From Ciona savignyi (taxonomy: Eukaryota; Chordata; Ascidiacea; Phlebobranchia; Cionidae), in NCBI GenBank assembly GCA_000149265.1, contig CH003416.1, positions 402,285 through 466,284 of the forward strand: a stretch of DNA of 64,000 bases, written 5' to 3'. The notes beneath the pieces are model-generated. The model had not been told where the DNA came from. It worked only from the letters and a program-made list of their open reading frames with translations, and did no database searches. Below, one piece after another: positions 45,401 through 56,600 of the stretch. The stretch's first letter is position 1, and the number at the start of each line of letters is the position of its first letter. The position numbers were made by a program, and so were the translations under genes.

Positions 45401-47209
45401 TATTCAGTGAAAAACTGCTAAACTAAACAAACATTTTATTTACTTAATATCACAAAATACACCAACATTATATTTCTTTATTCACAGAAAGAGTTGAAAG
45501 GATATGGTCAAGTAATGATACTTACATCTTTACCAGGAGGTCCTGGGGGGTCCAGGCACACCAGCCATTCCCATCGGACCAGGTTGGCCAGTTGGTCCTG
45601 GTGGCCCTTGCATAGATGGGCCTGGCGGACCTGGTGGTCCCCGTAAGCCAGGCATCCCCTGCTGACCCCGTGCACCATCTCTGCCATCTCTTCCATCCCT
45701 TCCAGCTGGACCAACTTAAAACCAATTGGTATAATGACCAATAATGTTGTGACAGAACAAATAGACAAGCGTAAGTTGTACATAAGAAAATGTGTTTGAT
45801 ATGCTCATTAGTACTTTAAAGGAAGCATATTAGGTATTTTAGACCCTACTTCTACTGACCAGTAGTCAACTAGTTTGCTTACCTGGATGGATTTGCAAAC
45901 TTTGAGCGGCACCATGATTATTAGCATTTTGGGGCGGTGCAGTTACTCCACGTCTTTCCCGAGGGGTAACAAATTCACCCAACACATCCTTCTATATGAA
46001 TGATATAAAACATACATAAGGTTCAGGCATTGTATGGTTTACACAAGAATTATTGACATAGAATCTTAGAACATCAAAAAATGGGATAGTAACTGAAAAA
46101 AAAACAAAGTACCGATATTTAGTTTTACCTTTAAAATATTGTCACTAATCAGTTGTGAAAAGTCCCCTGCATGTGAGGACTCAGAAGCACGCAGGTCATC
46201 CAACTCGAATTGCAATGACTGGAATACACAAGTACAACTAAAATTTTGCATTACACCTTTAGAACCCAATAAAATATTAATAATATCATGATACCAATGG
46301 AAGCTTAATAATTCAAAGATATTTATTAAAATTGAAAATACCCTTAACCACACTATCTGTTCTGTAACATTCAATGCTGGAATAAAATCTGCCAAGGTAC
46401 CATGGCAATTACCAGGTTTATTAAAAAAGAGAGTAAAACTATACCATTCCATCTTTAAGCTCCATATATAAAAACACCAGCAATGTAATTGTTCCCTGTT
46501 TGACAATTTAACAATTCTTAGCTTTTCTGCTGCCCAGAAGTTTTAGTGTCTTTTTTAATAGACCCAGAAATGACTATGGTACCCACACACACTTTATGTA
46601 AATTCCCAGCTTTTTAGCTGCCAGCTACTAGAGAAAAATAATACTTTATTTTGACCAAAAAAACACTAGTTTACTGGTAGCCAAAGAACCTCATTCATTT
46701 TTAAATTGGGTGGCCTATCAACAAAATGACGGTCATTTAATTTGGTGAACAGCTTAAAGGATGAATGAAATATTTTTAAAAATATTTAGGTGCCAGACCA
46801 ATGTAACATCATAATATCTAAATTCATTGGTTTGGTTATATATGCTACTGGTATACAGTTTTTTGTTCAAATTAACTGAGACATTCCTACATGCTTCACT
46901 TACCACTAGTTCCTTTTTTGTTTGCTCCATCTCTTCGGACAGTTGGATATACTTGATTACACCGACGCTGAACATGACTACTAACAGAAAAGTGGTGGCC
47001 AAGGCCCATGCGAAGTGAAGCGAAAAGCAGGGGTGTCTGTTTTTTGATCCACGGCGAGACACGGCAGCTTTAGATCTGTGGCAAACATTAACATCCCGTA
47101 CTGAGTGAGAAAGATAGATGCTCTCAACCTCTTCGTTTCTACCTCCGGATATATCCGAGCCATTAAACGAACTACCAGTATCACTTGACATCCTAGCCGT
47201 GTCTACCAT
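42432..47209 (-). CDS. EDA: Ectodysplasin A (EDA) orthologue, collagen-TNF ligand (8 coding exons)
   Basis: Minus-strand exons: 47209-46904, 46218-46129, 45991-45883, 45714-45526, 44975-44915, 44678-44560, 43367-43256, 42559-42432. Product 370 residues (human EDA 391) if one C of the run at 45545-45550 is removed. It is a type II membrane protein: cytoplasmic tail 1-62, helix about 63-86, stalk, furin-like RERR at 143-146, collagen stretch 170-231 (exactly exon 4) with 20 Gly-X-Y triplets broken once by two residues, and a TNF domain from 232 with [37 protein letters not shown] and the end [11 protein letters not shown] is cleaved by furin, trimerises and signals through EDAR to NF-kB in vertebrate skin appendages; the tunicate role is unknown. 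A generic TNF ligand is less likely given the collagen stalk. Confidence 0.9.
43155..43180. repeat. CA microsatellite
   Basis: About twelve CA units inside the last intron of the EDA gene. Confidence 0.9.
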
Positions 47210-47218
47210 GTTCTATTT

Positions 47219-48231
47219 CCTAGGAGATACTGTTGATATTAGTCTGTCAAAATCCAGACTTATTTAAACAACAATAATATAAGAAGTATGTGCAGAACAA
47301 TTATACAATAAACTTAAATTTAGTAGGGTCGGTTTATGTGCATTTTATGCCCTTCATTTATGGTCCTCGGCGCTGGTGCAAGCCTGCTCATACTAATTTG
47401 AATTTATTGGGGACTAATAGGAGGATAAGATAGGATATTCAAGGTTATCACCTTAAATGGTAAAATGCAAGGAGCGTTAGCACACGGACAATCGCTAGAA
47501 CGCCCTTGCGGGTTACCGGAGCTATTGTAGTGTGTTGTGCACCATTGAGACGTTCCACCAATCCTCTAGGTCCAGGCTATGTCCGCTAAGTGTTTTGCCA
47601 AGGACACAACTGACAAGCTGGCAACCAGTTTCGAATCTACAACCCCTTCGCTAAAAGGCGATTCACTAACACATCACGTTCAGATTATGTATTATCACAT
47701 TGGCCACCGATACAAAGTACAATGTCATTGAAGAAAAAAAATTCAATATATCGATATGCACAGGCCTACAATATAAGCAGAAGTGCAAGATGAAGCCATA
47801 TTAAACAGGATATATTCTATAAATTGTAAAACACCAAACAACAAGTAATATACTTCCACTCAAGACTACACACTAAAGGTCTGTAACAGTTTTCACTTAT
47901 TTGATCTTTATTGCCTTAGTTAAACAATTTTACCGCTAATTGATAATGCTCAAAATCACTATTCCAAAGCAATTAACTATAATTAAACAATTACAAGTAA
48001 AACAACAAAGAAATCGTTTTTAAAAGTTAGGCTTCCTTTTGTTCAAATTACAAACCCAAAAACCAAAGGGACCGTGTTTTACTCAGTAAACTGTTGGACA
48101 AAAAAAGTGCCGTGTTTGTACAGTTTTAGTGTACCTTCACTAACTTGAATTGCCGACACCTCATATTATTTATTTTTACACGCAGATTACTATCACCGGT
48201 AAGCGATTTGTTTAACAACATCGTACTTACT
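47219..48231 (-). other. Probable EDA 5' UTR intron
   Basis: On the minus strand a strong donor, AACAAA/GTAAGTACG, lies at 48231/48230, and an acceptor, ATCTCCTAG/GAAATAGAAC, ends 10 bases before the EDA ATG. Joining them gives a noncoding first exon that starts between the candidate promoter at 48340-48420 and 48231. No transcript is available to confirm it. Confidence 0.5.
47430..47690 (-). repeat. SINE, diverged copy
   Basis: A minus-strand relative of the SINE: GGGTTACCGGAGCTATTG, TAGTGTGTTG, and CCAAGGACACAACTGACAAG all match the family order, but many substitutions and a degraded head show it is old or from another subfamily. Confidence 0.75.
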
Positions 48232-48339
48232 TTGTTACGTCAATTACTTGGTGATCTGATACATCTATCTCATGGTAATCCGATGTAAAAACAACAAAAC
48301 ACACGCCATATTAAATCGCCAACAACCGTAAAGTTCTCT

Positions 48340-48420
48340 CAATTTTCGCGCGACTTGTTTACTTGAGGTCACGTGGGCATTGATCTGGCGCGAGAGTGAC
48401 GTCACAAAACCCCGCGAGTT
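48340..48420. promoter_or_regulatory. Candidate EDA promoter with E-box and CRE
   Basis: A GC-rich island in AT-rich DNA carries a palindromic E-box CACGTG (48370-48375) and a palindromic CRE, TGACGTCA (48397-48404), 27 bp apart, with GGCGCGAG between them. It lies just upstream of the predicted noncoding first exon of EDA. Assignment to EDA is inferred from position. Confidence 0.5.
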
Positions 48421-49410
48421 ATATTATCAATAGAACGGATTACGGCGAAATCTAGCTCGACCCCGCCGTCGGTTTAATGTACTCACGAATACAAAACCTA
48501 ACTTAACATCTTATACTTTCAGAGATAACACGCACCAATATTCTCATTCGAAGGGATTTATTATGATTGATTGATTTGTTTTGTCCTAATGGTTAACAAA
48601 AATCACAAGATAACCTTATCATGGTTATATTCTCCGAGGTTGGACAACGTGGTGGGTGAAAGGCGGGCAAACGTCAGACTACTCGGTGCACTTAGTCGGG
48701 CTAACGAAGCAATTACAGTTTGTTGTACGCCTACATGTTCAAGTTTGCTCTTTTATTCATGCTTTGTTTAAATCGCTATTTTGATGACAAATATAGGCCT
48801 ACGTGTTTAGTAAACCTTTGATACCAAATTAAATATTGATTACAAAAACAAAACAAGGCAAATAACGATTATATTAAATAATGCTTGGACGATTTATTTT
48901 GTAAGCGTTTTGTTTTTCCAGCATTTGGATATTTTTCAGTATTTTAGAACCATGCCAATGTGTGCTGGGGATTCATTTATATATGTAGGCCTACTCTTAA
49001 TCTACAAATAAAGAAACGGGCACACACCATACAATAATATTGATTAACCTTTTGTTATCATTATTTTAAAAAAACACTCCAGAACCGTTTAGGAGCATTA
49101 TTAATAAAGAATATGTTCACAACTTAAAGCACTTCCACTTATTAACAGTTCACCAAAACGTTTTCACTTGGGGACAACCACAGAAAAGATACAGGTTTCT
49201 AGTTTATTTTTGCAAGCTGTTCAGCGATCACTTCGTTTCTGATACAATTGTTCGCAAGTTCGAGTGATTTAAAAAATCTGCAGCTTCGTCACTTCGGCTG
49301 TACATTTAAAGTACCATCTGTAGATTCCTTGTCAACCGAACTTGGTGTTTAGGTGGTCGTTTTAATATTTTATAGCCAATTCCGTTAACTTTTCAGATTG
49401 TTTAAAACCC

Positions 49411-49533
49411 TGCAATAGCTCCGGTAACCCGACGGCGGGCACGAGGTGGTTTGACCATTGCCCGTGTGTTAACCCTATTGTTTAGTTGTTTTTTCATTTA
49501 CGGGGATAAACATTAATATTTTATGCTATCCTA
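49411..49533 (+). repeat. SINE fragment, 3' part
   Basis: It begins at TGCAATAGCTCCGGTAACCC and runs through the GGCGGGCACGAGG segment to an altered ATATTTTATGCTATCCTAG end. The head and centre are missing. Confidence 0.85.
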
Positions 49534-49965
49534 GTTGAAATCTAAAGTGCCTTCTTTCTCGACCAGGATTAAAGGAGATTTATGTCGAAACTTCATGTGT
49601 TTCTTCAACCATAACGGCGCGTTCGTAATGCTTCAGGAATCCACAGATAGCTTGCAGAATTTTCTGTATGAATTAAAACTTGCTGTACTGATCGACCACG
49701 TATATTCTTTTTATTATACCATGGTATGTTGGGAGATTTGAACGGTGTGCATATATTAATGCGTGCATGACGTTCTACCTTCTGTTTCAATGTTTTCCAC
49801 GATGGCTTGTTGTTGAAAAAAACTCATAAAAGTTAACGATTTTGTCTAATATCCTTAAGTTATTTATATTTATGAAAATTATATCATTTGGATTTCTGGT
49901 GGTAACGTGCGGTTTGTAGGGTCCGTTTGTTCCTTTCTCAGTTTATTTTATTCAAACTTAACTTT

Positions 49966-50063
49966 CCTTACAATATAAATGAATAATGCTTAATAGTTTC
50001 GAAATATCCGCTGTTATAGAATAATAGGCGCCGAACATTCGCAAAATGGCAGTCGCGCTGATA
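49966..50063 (+). repeat. Second copy of the piggyBac host repeat, without the insertion
   Basis: The sequence CTTTCCTTACAATATAAATG, GAATAATGC, one TTAA (about 49991-49994), then TAGTTTCGAAA and GCCGAACATTCGC matches both flanks of the element at 2915-3790 joined together. It is the pre-insertion state of that site. Confidence 0.85.
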
Positions 50064-50617
50064 TTCTTGAGTCTTTTTTGGGAAATTCCCAAAAAAGATC
50101 TGAGCGCGTTTACAACTGAAGCAAACATGGGGAATTTTGTCAGAACATTCACGTAACCAATGTATGCAGAATTGTCAAATGTCTAGGACGAAATTGACCT
50201 TTTTTCGTGCTTCTGGAGGTTACAATTTTATATCCATTGATTCATCCCAATGAAATATACTGACCCAAAATCAAGACATGTTTACAACGAATGTCGTTTT
50301 GCAACCTTTTTCGGTTCCTTTGAACTTTTTTTAAATAATATAACTCAAATCTATGCAATTTTTTTCATTTCTATTTAGGTTATCTTCATAAACAATAAAG
50401 AACTAAAAACTACAAAAATCACTTCGGTAAACTATGCCAGGTCTATATGTTGGCCGTCAAGATTTTTTGAAACGAAATATCGGCTTGTTCCACAGTTCTT
50501 ATATCATACACAAGGCGCCTATTAAAAATCTTGAATTTAATAGCCTTGAATGGTGGAAAATGCCAGAAAATATAAACTTTCTGTCAATCATGTAGCTAAG
50601 ATAAATGATAATTTTGT

Positions 50618-53600
50618 TCATCTTATAAAAAATATGTCGTCGAGCAATTCAGAGTCCTCCGGATCAAAGGTGGTTGAGGTGAGAAGATCGTCTCGATCAG
50701 CTTGACTTCTTGTATATTGGCTCATATGACCACTGGGTGGCGACAGATCAACGGTGTCGATAAGTTCACTCAACATGCTGATATTGTTCATCGTTGCTTG
50801 TGAGCGTGACAAGCTGTCATCAGTGTGGATCTGACTGTCGTGCATAGAGTGTTGCAGGGAGTTGCGAAATGATATGTTTGCCTTGGGTCGAAGGGGACTT
50901 CGCACAGGAGTGTGGCTGCATCTGAGCAAAACAATTTGTAAAATTGGCTTGATCATACCAATGTTATTTTTAATAAAAATTGCCCATTAAATTAACTAAA
51001 ACTACGATTATATAACTTAATCGGATAACTCAGTAGCCACAAATTAACTGATACTAATTAAAAGGTAACAATATATAAGAGAAAAATACTAATATATAGT
51101 TTTTCCGACTATAGAATTGGATCATAATTGAGGTTACCTGTTCATTCTGGAAGAAGATTCATCATGTGGTGAATATTTTGATGAAACAAATGAGCTTAAA
51201 TGATCTCGATCACGAACATGATTAGCATTACGACTCCTATCATATTCCGACATACTGTATGAACCTGGGATACAGATAATCAAATGCTTCTAACAGTCAA
51301 TAAACAAAAATCACTGTTATCACGACTGTGTGCGTAAGTACTTTTTCTTATGATATTTTCAATTTGAATCAATTTATTTTAAAATTGGTTGTGTAGTTGT
51401 TGGTTGTGTAGTTGTATAAGTAAAAATGTTAACTGCATTTAAGTGGCAACCACATCATGGATAACAAAACCGGGTTTTTTTCATCCCATAATTTATCACT
51501 GAACACTGATTGGAAAGGACCTTTTGCATTTTATATACCACAGGGTTAAAGATTTTTACAGTATGTGAAAAGATAATAAAACAGAGTAGCAAAAGGATAC
51601 AGTCTAATTAGCCTGAATTCACGATTTTGTTTGATGTATTTTTTATATTAGATAAAATAAGATACAGACTTACTGCCGTTCAATTTACTTGAATACTTTG
51701 GTAACACTGGAGTGATGGTTCGTGGATAATCATTCATGGTGCTGTACACGTCGGTGCTTTCATCATATGTCTCTGAGGGTGTGGCATTTGCACCGGTGCA
51801 GTTAAACGACTGAAGCTTGTTTGTGTAGTCGTTGTGTCTCTTCTGCGTTTTGTGAATAATTTAATTTATTTGTATAAATATATAATTATTCACACATCAT
51901 TATGATGTGCATTTCCACTATTACATTTATCTGCCCGAGGCCACCCACCAGCACTTAAACTGGTTTGGGACTCTGGGCTGTGCTATAAGATAATGAATCT
52001 TTGTGCTGAAACAAATATTGATACTTTGTATCTTAAATCTCTCTGCAATCTTACTACAATAAGATGGTCTAGCTAAAAATATTTGTATTAAAATGTTTTA
52101 TTAATATATTATCGATCTTAGCACACCCCAGCAGTTTACCTTTAATTCACTTTGTCTCAGCCTCAATATCTCCTCCTGCTCACGGAGCATTTGTTGCAGA
52201 TGAATTTGTTCACGCTCAAGAGCGAGCTTCTGCTGCATGAGCGCCTCCCGTCGACCCCGAGGACTCAGTCCCCCCATCTTTGTTTGAAATGCACTCTTCA
52301 TACCTTTAAATCGCAGTTTATTTCATTGATTTAAATTATCTTGAAATGAATAGCCAATATTCTATTGGTGGAGATGCCTAATTCATATATTCTATAAGGT
52401 GAATGTTGGTAATCAACCATCCGTCTTGCCATGAATGCCACTTATACCACAAACAGCAACAGGTTTAATCTAAGTTTTACTACAAGAAAAAATAAACAGA
52501 AGAACACCAGTGTCTTAAGCTTCAATATCATCCACATTGTTTAGGAAGTACCAGTAAGCTTACTTTGTATGTAAGCTTCAGTGTCTCCCATTACTGGAGG
52601 ACTAGATCTCCGGAGGCTTGTATTCACATGATTTGCATCATATGATGATTGATTCACACTCATGGGCTCATGTGAGGATTCTGTTGGTTGGGTGAATTTT
52701 GGGGTATATGAAGTGTTGTGTGATTCTTTCTGAGGTGTCTTATCATATGAAAGCTTTCTCACATGGTGTAAATCTTGATGTGGAGGAGTTGAGATTGGTT
52801 TCTAAATAAAATAATATCATGAACACAATATAGTTGCTTAGACAAATTAGTCCCTAATTCAATCAAATCACAATGTGTTGATTATACTTACATGCACACG
52901 AAATTTGGTACCATATTACATGTGTGGCAGAGAAAAAATATGTATCATGAATGGAATTACTAATAGTACCGATAAAATTTTCTAAAAGCATTTAAGTACC
53001 TAAAAAGGGAAGCTTGTTATAGTATAGTATGTAACAGATAATTTGTAGAATGCCAAAAACATCTGTTACTTAAACCTCTTACATTGTATTGAAGCGGGCT
53101 TTTTTCAAAGCGCCGAGAAGAATACATTTGACTTTCCCTTGTGCTTGGTCCAGCTTCTCCCATAGTGAGGTCTCGGTTTATGACATCATGTTCATCAAGA
53201 GTTGAAGGTCGTCTCAGACTTTGATTAGCTTGCCTTGGGAAATCAATTATTTTAAATTAAAACAATTAAATTAATGCAAAAGAAGTTGTTCTGATACAAT
53301 GACTAATATTTTTTTAATTGCTTTTTACAATTTTTATAATGAAATTGTGTTTTTCGCATATTTTAAGTTCTTACTTTAAAAAATATTTATGATTGAAAAA
53401 TTGTGTGCTGTACACCATAATACATATTTTAGAGCTTTTCATCAGTATGTTTTAACTGAGTAAGATTTTTGTAAACCACCTAAACAAAACAAGAACAGGT
53501 TTATAATTAAAATAAGTTTCAATTAATTTGCCTTTTATGATGAGAGGTATTTTTACCTTCCTTAAACTAGCAGGTAATTTCCCCCATAATTTATTACATT

Positions 53601-56600
53601 ACAGGAGAAGATTTGGTTCCACAACTCACATGGGTCCAGATGCAACCATCGGTGCTGTGGTTAACAGCTTGTTGATATCTGCAGCAACTTCTTTTTGCTG
53701 ATCGGTTATTTTCTCCTGGTAGTGAGTTAGCAGTTTCTGGCACTTTTGATATTGGTTCAGAACTGAAATTTGCTCTTTTTCGATTTTGTTCTTTTCTCCC
53801 CGCAAATCGCTTAACTGAGAGTAAAATTTGTGGGAAAGTATTTAAAATTATGTTTTAGTGATTAAATGATAAATACTTAATGTGGAAAACCTGGCATGGG
53901 AAAACAACATTCCTTATATTACAATCAATAGCCAACGTTAATATACCCCATGGCATTAAGGCCGGGTTCACACCAAAACGATCAAAAACGTTTTTGTCGT
54001 GTCGGACCGACGTTTTTCAAATAGAATGCATTGTCTCTTATGCGCCGATTCACACCAGTCCGATTTTGACGCAAACGACCCGTTTTCTGTCGTACGACAA
54101 AAAACATGTTTTTCAGGAATAGAGCATGCGCTATTTTCTTACGACATGTTTTTTTGTCGGACGAGTTTAATATCGTGAAATATCAGCATATACAATTGTT
54201 TTATTGCTAATATGCAAAGCATATACTATTACTATGGATATAAATGTGTTTTAAAGTAAATACAATAGTTTTAATAATATTAGAGAGTTTAGGTAGAAGT
54301 GAATATGGACTAAAGTGCATAGAAATTTGGCCAAGACAGATATATTTAGTTTAAAATCAGATACTTAGTATGTTGTGATTAAAAAGCTTAACAAATAATG
54401 CATAACACTTGTTCAACATCTCAGGTAAGCCTGTTGTGTAGCCTAAACTGAACAAAACCAGTACCGGTACTTAAACTCACATAAATTTCCCCGATAGAAG
54501 ATAGGTACTGGTTAAATATATATTTAGTCTGTAGAATTATGGTAGATCCAAGCAAACTTCAACTACTAATTCTAGAATTGAATGTTAAGTTGGCAAAATA
54601 TAAGCCTAAATCTCCAGTTCTGCATACCGGTATATGAATTGAGTTGTACAAGAGTTAACTTGGAATATTATTTGTCAAGTTTTGAATGAGACTGGTAAGT
54701 GTGTAAAGTGTTGCATTTATAAATAGATTGTTCTATATATGATTCTACTTTTTGTTTTATTGCATTGAATGGTAAAATGAAGTTTTGCATCCAAGCAATT
54801 ATTAGATTACCACAGGCCGTGAGTTCTCTAGCATTGATAATTGCATTACCATAGTGAAACAAATATAATCAATCCTATAATTCTGTACACTTATTTTTTG
54901 GTCTTGTGGATTATATTAATGTTAAATAACACCGGTATACATTTGTGTTTACAGCATGACTGGACCAGTTCCAGTAATTCAAGTTCATCATCTTACAACA
55001 CTGATACAGATATGGAAATATTTTGCAATGAAACAGTCTGGTAGAATATCAATTTTACTTCTTCAAATTACTGCCGGTAACTGAAAAGTACATACCAGAG
55101 GCTACAACAATGGGAAGTGCCTCAGAATAACAGAGAAAAAAGAAACCAGCAAATAATGCACACAAATAACCAAGGCAATGCTTGACTTTTTAAAATATCG
55201 TAGTAACTTTCAAATGGTTTGTGAGCATCCCGATAAACATTTTGTTTTCAAACTACATTAGTATCACTATTTAACTACTTTACATTTCTGTATCCATTTT
55301 GTGCAGTGTAGTAAATTGTTGATGTTAATTGAGTAATTTCCATTTTAATTATCATGTTCATTGTTCTGTCTACAACACTCTCCATACTGCTTGTTTATAT
55401 GGGTGATATGAACTGTGAGCAAAAACAAATGTCATTGTTTTATTTGTACAGATGAAACCAATACATTTACCCTCCAGTGTATTTATCCGAGTTATTGTTT
55501 TTTTTTGTCAAAGTGCAAAATATTGGCACCACTTTAAATTACTATGCCACACTTCTTAGGGTGTGGTTCTGGTATAAAACTTGGCAGAAGAACAACCAAA
55601 ATGAGACATCTCTAGTACAGTTTTGGCAGCCATGTAGTGTAAAAATGTTAAGGTCAAGAGTGTTTGATGTTAAGGATTTAAGGTTGTAATACTGATTATA
55701 GGAAAAGGTGTGTTTTTCTCTGTAATTGGCTTCAGTCTATAAGTAATTCAGGAAAAAGTTGAGGTGGTCATACTTCAAAAATGTGATNNNNNNNNNNNNN
55801 NNNNNNNNNNNNNNNNNNNNNNNNNNNNNNNNNNNNNNNNNNNNNNNNNNNNNNNNNNNNNNNNNNNNNNNNNNNNNNNNNNNNNNNTTTCATATAAAAT
55901 TCTAGTTATAAGTGTTTAACCATACTCACACAAACCGTCAGACCGAAACACGTTTTATTGGTGTGAATCGACACAAAACAAAAAACGAAAAACACGCTTA
56001 CGACAAAAACGTTTTTGTTGGACGTACGACAAAATTTCGTTCTGGTGTGAATCCAGCCTAAGTCAGTGGAACAAGGTTGCACTACTTGCTGTTAGAAAAT
56101 GGGTCTGTCAGGAAAAGGTCAAAACTAGTAAAACCTTCCAACAATATCGTTGATATTCGTCTGAACAACCATATCGTCTAAACCTTTAATATGATTTAAT
56201 AACCACATGAAGAAAATTTATTTAGCGCAACCAACCAATCCACAGGGCCAATAGGTGAGGTAGTATTGGTAAAAGACAATAGCAGTGCTACACGGGACCG
56301 CAAAAATGGTGACACTTTCAAAAAAGGGGAATTTTAAATCTTTAAAAACTAATGCCAAAATACTGAGCTGTGCTGAAAATGATGAGTGCAGAGATGGATT
56401 TGATAATTAATAGTTCAATGCGAGTACTTGTATATACCAACCTGTTGCTGGAATTTCTTTCTCTCCTCACCAAGTTTTACTTCACTTTGCTGTTTCTCCT
56501 CCGCTGCTTTTGCAAGCTCCTTCACAAGGTTTGCGATCCTCTCTTTATCCTCCGGACACAGATCACGAAGCGATGCAAGTTTGGTGGATTGCTCTTCTTC

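Larger units (their letters stand above)
47210..50617. other. EDA upstream region and KIAA1328 3' flank
   Basis: It contains a probable EDA 5' UTR intron with an old SINE (47430-47690), a candidate promoter (48340-48420), a degenerate SINE-like stretch at 48640-48735, a SINE tail (49411-49533) and the empty copy of the piggyBac host repeat (49966-50063). The rest has no recognised content. Confidence 0.5.

Noticed and set aside
45508..45783. Two minus-strand frames over the collagen exon
   Set aside because: They are out of frame with the Gly-X-Y repeat and cross the splice sites; the collagen frame is the real one.
48640..48735. SINE-like stretch upstream of EDA
   Set aside because: Order of segments resembles the 47430 copy, but identity is too low for a firm call.
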